Shown one piece after another: positions 9,069 to 17,178 of a stretch of 64,000 nucleotides of DNA. Source of the stretch: Acinetobacter radioresistens DSM 6976 = NBRC 102413 = CIP 103788. GTDB lineage: Bacteria; Pseudomonadota; Gammaproteobacteria; Pseudomonadales; Moraxellaceae. Both the position numbers and the translations under genes were made by a program. The notes beneath the pieces were generated by a model. It did no database searches. It was not told where the DNA came from and worked only from the letters and a program-made list of their open reading frames with translations. Within the stretch, counting starts at the first letter, position 1. Every line of letters starts with the position of its first letter. Location of the stretch: assembly GCF_006757745.1 (NCBI RefSeq), contig NZ_AP019741.1, forward strand, positions 1 to 64,000, read 5' to 3'.

Positions 9069-9722
9069 TTATTTCGCTAAATCATACATTTCTTTAGCAG
9101 CGATCTCTGACTTTGGTACACCGGCCAGACCATGTTCAAATATGTACGCCAGAACCTTTCTACATTCCTTCTGGGTTGCAGCACACTTCTTCCCATAGTG
9201 CAGACTATTCTTTTCCATCAGGCTTTTCATTTGACCATCATTTTCAACTAAAGCCTGTTCCAGACTGTTCTTTGCCATTTCAAGTTGTGCATGTGAGTAA
9301 CCCATGTCAGCCGCTTGGCTCATTAGATCAGAACCATCATGAATATTTTGGCTTACACCATCAGCAGTCAACATCATTTTGCCGGCCATATAAGCTGCTT
9401 CTGCATCAAATTCGGATGCGATCAAAAAGTAGTTCAAAGCTTCATGTTTGTCCTGACTTACCCCACGGCCCGTATAATACATAGTACCTAACAGTCGGGA
9501 TGCGATGGGATCGCCATTTCCTTCAAATGCCTTGAGTGCATTATCAAATGCGGATTTATAACCCTCTTGCGTACCACTGGCATAGTCAAAAATTGCCTTT
9601 TGAGTGAATGCCGATAGGTCTACATCTTTGACAATGTTCGCCTCCCTTGAACTACTTGCAGCCTGAGCAAAGCAGGATGCAGAACAAATTGTTAAAGTAA
9701 CTAAAAATTTGGTTATACTCAT
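9069..9722 (-). CDS. Periplasmic Sel1-repeat protein
   Basis: From ATG 9722 the protein begins with a clear signal peptide (MSITKFLVTLTICSASCFAQA), which decides the start over an upstream in-frame ATG at 9779. Sel1-like repeats follow: ASRLLGTMYYTGRGVSQDKHEAL and AAYMAGKMMLTADGVSQNIHDG. Two cysteines near the C-terminus (CAATQKEC) may form a disulphide, as in HcpA-type secreted Sel1 proteins. Divergent from the small membrane gene at 9764 with only 41 bp between, so their promoters overlap. Confidence 0.8.
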   Translation of the reverse strand: MSITKFLVTLTICSASCFAQAASSSREANIVKDVDLSAFTQKAIFDYASGTQEGYKSAFDNALKAFEGNGDPIASRLLGTMYYTGRGVSQDKHEALNYFLIASEFDAEAAYMAGKMMLTADGVSQNIHDGSDLMSQAADMGYSHAQLEMAKNSLEQALVENDGQMKSLMEKNSLHYGKKCAATQKECRKVLAYIFEHGLAGVPKSEIAAKEMYDLAK

Positions 9723-9763
9723 GTTTTGCGCCTTTAATAAATGATATAGAGCCAAGTCGATCC

Positions 9764-10018
9764 ATGGAAAAACTTTCAAAATATCTGGTAGTCATCGTCT
9801 TGGTTGTTTTTGCTTGGAAAACTCTAGCCTACTTTGTAGGTCAACGTGATCATGCCATTGTCTACACTAAAAACTGCTTAGAACGAGAAGTAACAACATG
9901 CTTAAAATTTGAAGGCAAGCTTAAATATACCTATTTCTCTGGTGACTACATCATCATCAACGGCGATAAAAAAACAATTATCAATAAGGATGAAGTTGCA
10001 GCAGTAGAATTTAGATAG
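9764..10018 (+). CDS. Small single-TM protein (84 aa)
   Basis: One N-terminal membrane helix (residues 5-25) leads to a 60-residue domain with two cysteines (NCLEREVTTC) and a strand-rich C-terminal part. Probably anchored in the inner membrane facing the periplasm. Family unknown. It converges on the small membrane protein gene at 10011 and overlaps it by 8 nt. Confidence 0.6.
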   Translation: MEKLSKYLVVIVLVVFAWKTLAYFVGQRDHAIVYTKNCLEREVTTCLKFEGKLKYTYFSGDYIIINGDKKTIINKDEVAAVEFR

Positions 10019-10283
10019 TCTGCCTCACTACCTCTTTCCTCCCCATTTCCCATCCTAAATACAGGGTGTAAACCATTAACAATGAACACGCCCAAAACTC
10101 CATCCGATGAAGTGGATTTAAATCCCATTTAGCAAAAAAATGTACCTGTAAAGCTACATACCCAATCATGAGAATGACGGCGATTAATCGGTGTTTAAAG
10201 ATATAAACACCCAATCCTGTCATCGTAACTAGAATTACGAATGGCAGTAGACACACACCTAACCAGATACCAATATCAACCAC
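10011..10283 (-). CDS. Small membrane protein (90 aa), last gene of csf3-csf2 run
   Basis: Three hydrophobic segments (about 5-27, 32-52, 62-80) and a basic end (GRKEVVRQTI). It follows the Sel1 gene by 10 nt on the same strand. The Sel1 gene itself follows csf2 by 3 nt, so this gene is probably transcribed with the CRISPR effector genes. No recognised family. Confidence 0.6.
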   Translation of the reverse strand: MVDIGIWLGVCLLPFVILVTMTGLGVYIFKHRLIAVILMIGYVALQVHFFAKWDLNPLHRMEFWACSLLMVYTLYLGWEMGRKEVVRQTI

Positions 10284-10293
10284 TATTTAACCC

Positions 10294-11076
10294 TCAAATC
10301 TCAAAATTCTGCTTTTCCAATATCTCAATTGAATCTTGATCACCTTGGTCGGCTGCCTCCTGCAAGAGCTTAAGCCCTCTCTCAGTATTCTTGGATACAC
10401 CAACACCATTGTAGAAATATAACCCTAATAGACGCATAGCCGGCGTATAGCCCTGTGCGGCTGCCATAGCTAGATATTCAGATGATTGTTTTAATACGGC
10501 GCTTGTATTGACCTCCTGAGAGGTATTTACGACCGCACCAACACGCATTGAATTGGCAAGATCATATTGAGCTTGTGCCAAGCCATCATCAGCAGCAGCA
10601 CGAATCTCATTCAGTCCTTGTTCAAATTTACTTGGATCGTCCTTGGCTTGATCCAGATATATCTTTCCTAAGATATAGCGAACCTCAAGCTTGCGATCCT
10701 TAATCGAATTCATCAGCTCTATTGCCTTATCGGAGTTTTGTTGGGTCGCCTCGCCGTAGTAGTACATACGAGCCAGAATGAAGGTAGCTACATCATCATT
10801 CAGTTCATGTCCTCTATTCGCCCAATAGAACGCCTTTTCATCATTACGCTTTACATTCACGCCGTCATAAAACTCTCGGGCAAGTTTCCCCATTGCCATA
10901 GGTACGCCTTCCTGAGCCAATTCATAGAGTGATTCCAATGATTCACGTTTATCTGTAGCTGTTATTTCTTCTTTGGTCAGTGCATTTTCATTGCTGCCGC
11001 TCACAAGGTAATACCCTGTTCCTGTAATACCTACAGCCAGTACAGCCGCTAATGCAACAAACTTCTTGTTTCTCAT
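10294..11076 (-). CDS. Membrane-anchored Sel1-repeat protein in csf2 operon
   Basis: Residues 6-27 form a signal anchor (KFVALAAVLAVGITGTGYYLV). The rest is Sel1-like repeats: MGKLAREFYDGVNVKRNDEKAFYWANRG, ATFILARMYYYGEATQQNSDKA and MRLLGLYFYNGVGVSKNTERGLKLLQEAADQG. The domain should face the periplasm. It starts 3 nt after the csf2 stop, so co-transcription with csf3-csf2 is very likely; whether it has any CRISPR role is unknown. Sel1 proteins are common all over this window, so the link may be accidental. Confidence 0.8.
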   Translation of the reverse strand: MRNKKFVALAAVLAVGITGTGYYLVSGSNENALTKEEITATDKRESLESLYELAQEGVPMAMGKLAREFYDGVNVKRNDEKAFYWANRGHELNDDVATFILARMYYYGEATQQNSDKAIELMNSIKDRKLEVRYILGKIYLDQAKDDPSKFEQGLNEIRAAADDGLAQAQYDLANSMRVGAVVNTSQEVNTSAVLKQSSEYLAMAAAQGYTPAMRLLGLYFYNGVGVSKNTERGLKLLQEAADQGDQDSIEILEKQNFEI

Positions 11077-11079
11077 AGA

Positions 11080-12096
11080 TCATCCAAATACTGTGAAATT
11101 AAATAGCTCTTTATTGGTTAAGCTATTTTCAAATTCTTTTAAGTCAAACTGTAAATCACCTTTGAGGAACATTTTGAACTGTCCATCCTCCCAACCAACC
11201 TCACCGACATCGATGCCTTCTGGGTGAGAAAAACTATGCTCTGTGATACTCCATAGAGGCTCTACAACTCCATAGTTGAATGCGCGACCGCCACCAACAC
11301 GGAACAATGGCAATTTGCTTAAGGTCCATAGCAAAAATTGAAAGGAACCGTGATGATTTCCTGTCAGTTTCATGGAATGCTGAGCTTCTGTATTGGCATC
11401 AATAACCTCAACACCATAATCAATACGGCGTACAGTGTTCTTGGAACCTACCTTATTTTCCCTGATTTCATCAATCTTGCTCTGAACCCCCTGAATTTTT
11501 TGACTCAGTTCGATTTTAAGCTCGGCATTTGGAGTATTACGTTTTTCATGTTGGACCAACTTAATCTGGCTTTCTAATTCTTGGATTTGTGGTGCTGTTT
11601 CTGCATCCTGTTTCATAATTTCCAGTACTAATTCTTTATCTTCTTCGATGATGTACCGATCGAAGTCATCAAACGAATCAAGAATATGACCACGACTAGA
11701 ATTAGGACTGCGGATCAAAGAACCTTTAGGGGCGATTGCACTTCCTACACCTAAAGCACTGGCGATACCCCACCGGCCATATAAATCCATCATTGGATTG
11801 AGTTCACGGACATTGACATTAGAGCCGATGGTAGTTGCACGTTCTGTTTTAATTAAACCACCTGTATCGATCCCTTTTCCTAAAAGGTAATGCTCATGAA
11901 TATTAAAAAAGATACCTTGTTCTTTCATGACCTCTAATAAAGAGCGGTAACTCGCAAAGCGAAGCCAACCACGCAGAGAGTGTGATGGCATAAGTGGATT
12001 ACCGTAAGAGTCGGTGGGGAATTGGTTTGTCTTAGGGAGATTCACCATGAATGGCTGAATGAGCTTAATCATCCCTTTAAACTGATAATATTTCAT
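11080..12096 (-). CDS. csf2: Type IV CRISPR-associated Cas7-like protein Csf2
   Basis: Csf2 forms the backbone of the type IV Cascade-like complex along the crRNA. Visible Csf2 features: an N-terminal RAMP-like strand (YYQFKGMIKLIQPFMV), GNPLMPSHSLRGWLRFA (residues about 32-48), HYLLGKGIDTGG, then VRELNPMMDLYGRWG, which matches the LNP..LFGRWG motif of the family. A coiled-coil insertion (about 160-215) precedes the C-terminal RAMP part with a glycine-rich VGGGRAFNYG loop. Length 338 aa is typical. A strong GGGGAAGG precedes the ATG. It lies 20 nt after csf3. Confidence 0.88.
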   Translation of the reverse strand: MKYYQFKGMIKLIQPFMVNLPKTNQFPTDSYGNPLMPSHSLRGWLRFASYRSLLEVMKEQGIFFNIHEHYLLGKGIDTGGLIKTERATTIGSNVNVRELNPMMDLYGRWGIASALGVGSAIAPKGSLIRSPNSSRGHILDSFDDFDRYIIEEDKELVLEIMKQDAETAPQIQELESQIKLVQHEKRNTPNAELKIELSQKIQGVQSKIDEIRENKVGSKNTVRRIDYGVEVIDANTEAQHSMKLTGNHHGSFQFLLWTLSKLPLFRVGGGRAFNYGVVEPLWSITEHSFSHPEGIDVGEVGWEDGQFKMFLKGDLQFDLKEFENSLTNKELFNFTVFG

Positions 12097-12116
12097 TAGA
12101 CCTTCCCCTTCTGATC

Positions 12117-12779
12117 CTAAACTACGATTACATTATTAATTGGCATATAACATTCAGTTAAATCGCCGTTTTTATAGTTTGGCTTATATCGGCAGCTCTT
12201 GATAGGCTCATTACGCGCCATACTAAATATACGTGTAGGCAAGATTCTATTGAGCTTATCGTCATAGAACCAACTGTAATCTTCCATAGAATCGGAAACT
12301 GTAACTTTTGCGATCTCGCCAAAGCCGGCATTAGCTGACCGGCCAATACCTACCAAGCTATTTAAATAGAATTTAATTTTGTCAGCATTCCCATGAGCAA
12401 AGAAAATTATGTTGTTTGCTTTAGTGGCTAAACGCTCTGTATAGAGTTTTTTGAATACGCCTTCATTCTCTTTAATGCTTTTTTTGGCCTTGGTGAAAGT
12501 ACCTTGATATTCAGCCCATTGAAAATTAGTAGTCCGGACGATCTCTGTCGCAATTATTCTTGAATTAAAACTTTTAACAAATAATGCTTGAGAGGCATGA
12601 TATACCCCACTTGATTTAGAAAAGACCTGATCAATTTCTTCAATTGCATGATCATGTGTATCTGAGAAGTTACGAATCGCCCAATACACCAAACTGTCCA
12701 AATGTAGAGGGTAGTAGTTTCCATGGATGATAGAACTAACTATTTCTAATTCAATTTTTAAAGGATGAAATTTTGACAC
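12117..12779 (-). CDS. csf3: Type IV CRISPR-associated Cas5-like protein Csf3
   Basis: Csf3 is the RAMP protein that caps the 5' handle of crRNA in type IV complexes. Evidence: an N-terminal RAMP strand followed by YYPLHLDSLVYWA (residues 22-34), the family's characteristic PLHLD..L motif, and a glycine-rich loop GIGRSANAGFG at 144-154 typical of RAMP folds. The start is GTG at 12779. First gene of the csf3-csf2-sel1-membrane run. An AT-rich promoter region lies at 12780-12920. Confidence 0.85.
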   Translation of the reverse strand: MSKFHPLKIELEIVSSIIHGNYYPLHLDSLVYWAIRNFSDTHDHAIEEIDQVFSKSSGVYHASQALFVKSFNSRIIATEIVRTTNFQWAEYQGTFTKAKKSIKENEGVFKKLYTERLATKANNIIFFAHGNADKIKFYLNSLVGIGRSANAGFGEIAKVTVSDSMEDYSWFYDDKLNRILPTRIFSMARNEPIKSCRYKPNYKNGDLTECYMPINNVIVV

Positions 12780-12923
12780 AGTTCACCACTTTCATTTTGT
12801 ATAAACATTGAACGTATTATATTGGAAATTATCTTTTTATAAAATGTTTTATTAATGTTTTAGTGTTAATAATATATTTAATAATCCAATACAAATAAGA
12901 AAGTTTATATTTTTCTGACCTGA

Positions 12924-12952
12924 TAAAAAAAGGGAGCATCTGCATACTCCCT
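12924..12952 (-). terminator. Terminator of the hns gene
   Basis: On the minus strand a GGGAG...CTCCC stem is followed by seven T. It ends the hns transcript before the csf3 promoter region. Confidence 0.8.
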
Positions 12953-12970
12953 TTCTATAGTCTTTTTTGC

Positions 12971-13303
12971 CTACACAGCAAAATCTTCTAATTTCGCACC
13001 ACTCTCTAATGCTTGTGTTAACCATCTAGGTTGCTTGCCACGGCCTGTCCAAGTTTCATTTTCGCTTTCAGGGTTGCGATATTTGATTTTTGCTTTCTTG
13101 TTTTGTCTAGCCGGTTTTTCAGGTTCAGCCATTAATTCCTCTAAAGTAATACCTAGAGATTCCGCAATTTGACGCACCTGAATACGAGCATCATTAATCT
13201 CTTTATACTTTCGTTCTTCAATTGCTTTTGCGATTTCGACTGAAAGTTGTTGTAATTCTGCAACTGTAGAATCGGCTAGTTTATCTTTAAAGTCATTGCT
13301 CAT
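12971..13303 (-). CDS. hns: H-NS family nucleoid protein
   Basis: H-NS binds curved AT-rich DNA and silences it. The C-terminus carries the DNA-binding signature YRNPESENETWTGRGKQPRWL, matching the W-(T/S)-G-R-G-(R/K)-x-P-x-W-L core. An N-terminal helical oligomerisation region (KLADSTVAELQQLSVEIAKAIEER) and a lysine-rich linker precede it. I start at MSNDF (13303), with AGG upstream; an ATG at 13312 is in frame. It has its own terminator and so seems to be an independent gene placed inside the cas locus. Plasmid H-NS proteins often 'stealth' AT-rich plasmids in the host, which fits this very AT-rich window. Confidence 0.88.
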   Translation of the reverse strand: MSNDFKDKLADSTVAELQQLSVEIAKAIEERKYKEINDARIQVRQIAESLGITLEELMAEPEKPARQNKKAKIKYRNPESENETWTGRGKQPRWLTQALESGAKLEDFAV

Positions 13304-13656
13304 TAATAGCATACCTATTATGTCTTGTTGATCCTTTAATTATATTGCATTTTAGAAGCAAATAAATATAAAACTGCAACATTAGAGAAATATTTAACCT
13401 TTTAAACCTATGGATAATTATTATCATTTTGATGAATAAAACTAATTAGCTTTACAGAATCAACTTCATTTACAAGGACGGCGCACAAAAACTATTTAAA
13501 AAAATATCAAAACAAATACGGCATTGATTAAACGAAATTAGTTTAATTAAAACTTATTTTTTAACTTAACGTGAAATAAAAAAAGCCATTCTATTTAAAT
13601 AGCTTTTTTTAAAGTGTGATTAAAATTAGATTATTTCCCGTTTCTTTACTTCGCTC
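13304..13656. other. Intergenic region between hns and dinG, no CRISPR array
   Basis: About 350 bp. It holds the hns promoter region (13304-13400) and the dinG terminator candidate. I looked for direct repeats of CRISPR type and saw none. No open frame with a convincing ribosome site. Confidence 0.6.
13578..13610 (-). terminator. Probable terminator of csf1-csf5-dinG
   Basis: A-rich and T-rich tracts flank an AGC...GCT stem with the inner palindrome CTATTTAAATAG. Read on the minus strand it ends in TTTTTTTATTT; the outer stem is short. Confidence 0.5.
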
Positions 13657-15735
13657 TTACAAGACAACCGAAACCCTTTGGTCCATCACTACATTCATAT
13701 CCCCATTACTGGTAAATATTGCTGCCTGAGCGTAATTGTCCATGAATCGATGTGGAATCGCATTGATCAATGGTTTGGCTTTAGGAGAGTTATAGTACGG
13801 CATACGTGGATCAGCGAACCAAACCATAATACTGTCGTCTGGTGAGCGCACACCTCGCCCGATTCCCTGCTTAAGCACACGGACACAATAGTTGTTCTGC
13901 TTAAGCCATAGGATGTTATCTACGATATGTGGAGGCATATTCTTGGATAGCATGTATTCCTTAGCTACATATTCCTCCAATTCATTCTTAGGTGCATTCG
14001 GGATGCGAGTGATCACGACATGCTGTAGAAGCTGCCTATTATCCAAAGTACGGAGATTCAGACCATCCCAACCAGACGGCGTTAATAGGATATTGCAATC
14101 TCCATTAATGAACTCTGGTAGACACTCCATCAGTCGGGTCCCTGCATCTTGAGCGATATATTTCACTCCCATGCCGGCAAGCTGCTCCTTGATTAAACGA
14201 GTTTCTTCAAACGAATACGTCAGTACCAGTGTTGGCCCTGTCTTAGATGCTTCTCGGATCATGGAGGCGGTGTACTGCAACCAATAATGATTAAAACGAT
14301 TACAGCGATTATCCCGATCATAACTGGTTGGTACTGATACATTCTTGGATGGAAGCACAAAGCGCATTTCACCGTAGGTACTTGGTGTTAAGCGCAACAG
14401 GCACGTAACCGCCTCATGAGAGAAACCAAGGTCGCCGGCAACAGCAATGGCTTTATCATCAGGCCGGTTATCAAATAGGGTCGCTGATGTAATCATGATC
14501 CTAGAGGTTAGACGTTTAACCGTATGAGCAAATAAGCGAGATGCGATTGGGTTTACTACGGCCAGACTTGGATTACGCATACTGTCGCTAAACAGTACCG
14601 CCCTATACAGGTAATCATTAGATGCTCTCCAATGAGCCAAAGTAAGCAAAGCTTCATCTAGCCGCTCTAGGCACTCTACTTGGGAATGATTCAAGCTGTT
14701 GTTCTTCTGGTAGGTACGGAAATCCTTTTCCAGATGTCTTAGATTTGCTTCTACATGAGCCACAAAGTCTACTTGGTCATTAAGCCATTGCTTATGGCCG
14801 CCTGAGCTGATGTAGAAATCCTGATAGGAACCATTGGCCTTGTCGTATTGATTAACTGCTGCTAACCAGTGTTTAACGAAATTACGAGTTTCTTTCACAT
14901 ACGGCGCAAAGACATCAAATTCTTTTGCACAGCCCAACAGATAATTGATTCGAGCCATCGGGAGAATTTTATTAGACCGTTCTGCCATTAAACGATCCAA
15001 GTGATGCGCTTCATCTGCAATCACCATATAAGCAGATTCGGCAAAATCCGTTACTTGGTCATGTCCAATTAAAGTTGCGTGATTGGTCAATAGTAGACGC
15101 GCTGATGCTGCCTTGTTGATATGTTGGACATAAGCATCGTTATTGATCCTGCCGTCATACAGCAAGCAAATATCTCGACTATGTACGTGTTCTGGGAAGG
15201 CATAATATTCCTCTAACCAGTCCAACCAAAGACCTGTACCGCTCTTGCAGCTATCCACGGCGAAATCCATGAATGAATCCAACTGGCTACAATATTCATC
15301 ATCATGAGAATAACGCTGTTTCAGCTTATTGATCACGTATTCGGTACGATCCAGACAGAAGAATGCCTGACGGCCCATACGATAGGCACAGGTAGCCGGC
15401 TCCAAGCCCAACTGCTCCACGACACGCATAGCAAAAGGCATATCCTTGTGCATGACCTGTTTTTGCAGCAAGCGAGTAAAAGTAGAAATGATGATCTGGT
15501 TTGCATCCGGAGTGATACTTAAGAAGATTAAACATGGGATCAGGTAGCCTAGACTTTTACCTACACCAGTTTCAGCCTCAATGATCGCAAGCGCATTATC
15601 TGGCCGCATAAGTGTTTCGCCTACAGCTTGGGCGTAGTGGTACTGCTCTTTCACATAACGACCACCCAGAGATACAACAATCCCATGAGGATTGAACGCC
15701 GTATGGATTAACTCTGCCAGATTATAATTATTCAT
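13657..15735 (-). CDS. dinG: DinG-family helicase of type IV-A CRISPR (CasDinG/Csf4)
   Basis: DinG is a 5'-3' superfamily-2 DNA helicase and in type IV-A systems is needed for plasmid interference. The 692-aa protein shows Walker A ETGVGKS (55-61), DEAH (241-244, followed by H), the motif ITSATLF near the start of the second RecA-like lobe, and the motif VI region KQGIGRGVRSPDD near 640. Genetic context (Cas6 and Csf1 genes overlapping upstream) assigns it to the CRISPR locus and not to a housekeeping DinG. Its ATG overlaps the csf5 stop by 8 nt. Several cysteines (116, 127, 149, 163) lie where DinG/XPD proteins can hold an Fe-S cluster, but I cannot judge whether they form one. Confidence 0.88.
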   Translation of the reverse strand: MNNYNLAELIHTAFNPHGIVVSLGGRYVKEQYHYAQAVGETLMRPDNALAIIEAETGVGKSLGYLIPCLIFLSITPDANQIIISTFTRLLQKQVMHKDMPFAMRVVEQLGLEPATCAYRMGRQAFFCLDRTEYVINKLKQRYSHDDEYCSQLDSFMDFAVDSCKSGTGLWLDWLEEYYAFPEHVHSRDICLLYDGRINNDAYVQHINKAASARLLLTNHATLIGHDQVTDFAESAYMVIADEAHHLDRLMAERSNKILPMARINYLLGCAKEFDVFAPYVKETRNFVKHWLAAVNQYDKANGSYQDFYISSGGHKQWLNDQVDFVAHVEANLRHLEKDFRTYQKNNSLNHSQVECLERLDEALLTLAHWRASNDYLYRAVLFSDSMRNPSLAVVNPIASRLFAHTVKRLTSRIMITSATLFDNRPDDKAIAVAGDLGFSHEAVTCLLRLTPSTYGEMRFVLPSKNVSVPTSYDRDNRCNRFNHYWLQYTASMIREASKTGPTLVLTYSFEETRLIKEQLAGMGVKYIAQDAGTRLMECLPEFINGDCNILLTPSGWDGLNLRTLDNRQLLQHVVITRIPNAPKNELEEYVAKEYMLSKNMPPHIVDNILWLKQNNYCVRVLKQGIGRGVRSPDDSIMVWFADPRMPYYNSPKAKPLINAIPHRFMDNYAQAAIFTSNGDMNVVMDQRVSVVL

Positions 15736-16342
15736 CCTGTAGCACCCTCACACACCCTAAGCCATAAACACGCTTATTTCCTACACCATAACACCAAGCT
15801 TTCTCAAACTTTTCAGGATCAGCTACTTTGCTTTGGATCACAACATTCATTGTCGGCTCCAAAATAAAAAGCTTCTGCCGCTTATGCAGCACTGGAATAC
15901 CGATTCCTTCAACAATCTCAAAACTAACCTGATCCGGATCAAAACCTAATTCATCAATGATGCCCTGTATCCGTTCCTGTTTCTCTGTATCCGTCATAAG
16001 CCTAATCGTTGTTTTGGTTCTGGTACTGGACTGCGATTCATGCAGTAGATTAGGTGGACGGACCTTTCTCTTGGTTGATAACTGTACGGCGACCTTCACT
16101 GGCTGATCGAGATCAAGCTCAAAATAATGATGCTCTACATGGGGCAAATCTATAGCAATACAACTTTTTGCGATCAGGCTATATCCACTGGCATTCTGAT
16201 ATACCACGTAGGTTATGGCCTTATAGCTCTCAGTAAACAATTCACCTAAATTATTTCGCCGTAGCCACTGTACGAGCGCATGGTGAGCATCCTTGCCCTC
16301 TGGCACATTGATTTGGAATAACCATTCATCAAATTGCTTCAT
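15728..16342 (-). CDS. csf5: Type IV Cas6-like crRNA endoribonuclease Csf5
   Basis: This RAMP-fold protein processes pre-crRNA in type IV-A systems. Of 204 aa, the N-terminal half has the strand-rich ferredoxin-like pattern (WLFQINVPEG, then helix HALVQWLRR) and the C-terminus has the glycine-rich loop GVGNKRVYGLG at 186-196 followed by a final strand (CVRVL), as in Cas6 proteins. The histidines near 22 (DAHHALVQW) are candidates for catalysis. It overlaps csf1 by 14 nt and dinG by 8 nt. A second, Cas6f-like protein is encoded at 32211-32837. Confidence 0.8.
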   Translation of the reverse strand: MKQFDEWLFQINVPEGKDAHHALVQWLRRNNLGELFTESYKAITYVVYQNASGYSLIAKSCIAIDLPHVEHHYFELDLDQPVKVAVQLSTKRKVRPPNLLHESQSSTRTKTTIRLMTDTEKQERIQGIIDELGFDPDQVSFEIVEGIGIPVLHKRQKLFILEPTMNVVIQSKVADPEKFEKAWCYGVGNKRVYGLGCVRVLQDE

Positions 16343-17060
16343 TGCACACCAACTTAAGTAATTTCAGGATATATAGCCTTGAGTGAATATCCATGGATAA
16401 AAGCTCATTGAACTTGATCATGAGAACCGGATGCTTACTCACAAACTCCCTGACTTGCTGATCCGTATTCAATAGATCACCGACTGCAATCTTCTCTAGG
16501 TACTCTATCGCCGTGGATACGATGTCCTGTTCATTAGATCGAACTAAATTTGACAGCCGGTTCCATATATTTACGTTAATACAATACCCTCCTTTTGGAG
16601 TGGTTATATATGCAGAACGTTCATCAGAGAGCATCAAGTCACAAGCAAAATCTTCATATCTAATAGATGGCTTAATAATCACTTTTCTACTAGGGATATT
16701 CAGTAACTTTATTATGTATTTATTTATACCATATACCACAAATTTAATAGATTCATTGGACGGCGCTTGGCTTGCATATTTCTCGCTGACTACCATAGTC
16801 AGACCATCTTGTTCATCAAAAACTATTAATGAATTTAAGAAGCTAACAGCACTATGGGCGCGTACTTTCGTCAACATGCCAAAGCACTGAGGATTTGGAG
16901 TTTGAAGGAAATGACAAACCTGACAAATATCTGTTTTTTCATCACTTGTGGTTACATATACTTCGCTTCGCCCACACAAATCACAACTCGACAGTGATGT
17001 AAAAATACCGTCTAAAATATGAGGTTTAATGCACTTTAGAATGAAGCTGTACGCATCCAT
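16329..17060 (-). CDS. csf1: Type IV CRISPR-associated zinc-finger protein Csf1 (Cas8-like)
   Basis: Csf1 is the signature large-subunit-like protein of type IV systems. In this 243-aa protein a zinc ribbon is visible: C26-x2-C29 (SSCDLCGR) and C46-x2-C49 (DICQVCHF), the arrangement usual in Csf1. The rest is helical at the C-terminus (HPVLMIKFNELLSMDIHSRLYILKLLKL). I start at MDAYSF (ATG 17060); a GTG at 17069 is also in frame. It is the first gene of the minus-strand csf1-csf5-dinG run, and shares a 118-bp AT-rich promoter region with the divergent gene at 17179. Confidence 0.75.
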   Translation of the reverse strand: MDAYSFILKCIKPHILDGIFTSLSSCDLCGRSEVYVTTSDEKTDICQVCHFLQTPNPQCFGMLTKVRAHSAVSFLNSLIVFDEQDGLTMVVSEKYASQAPSNESIKFVVYGINKYIIKLLNIPSRKVIIKPSIRYEDFACDLMLSDERSAYITTPKGGYCINVNIWNRLSNLVRSNEQDIVSTAIEYLEKIAVGDLLNTDQQVREFVSKHPVLMIKFNELLSMDIHSRLYILKLLKLVCNEAI

Positions 17061-17178
17061 AATTAGCACTCTTAATATATAGAGCTTATTATATAATATT
17101 TAATATAATTGCTTAATATTTTATTGATAAAAACATCAAATAATATAAAATATAATTATCAAACTTTGGGGTTTTATC

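Noticed and set aside
9113..9484. 123-aa plus-strand frame opposite the Sel1 gene
   Set aside because: The minus-strand frame has a signal peptide and clear Sel1 repeats; the plus frame is low in order.
15304..15535. Short frames on both strands within dinG
   Set aside because: They are shadows of the DinG gene.
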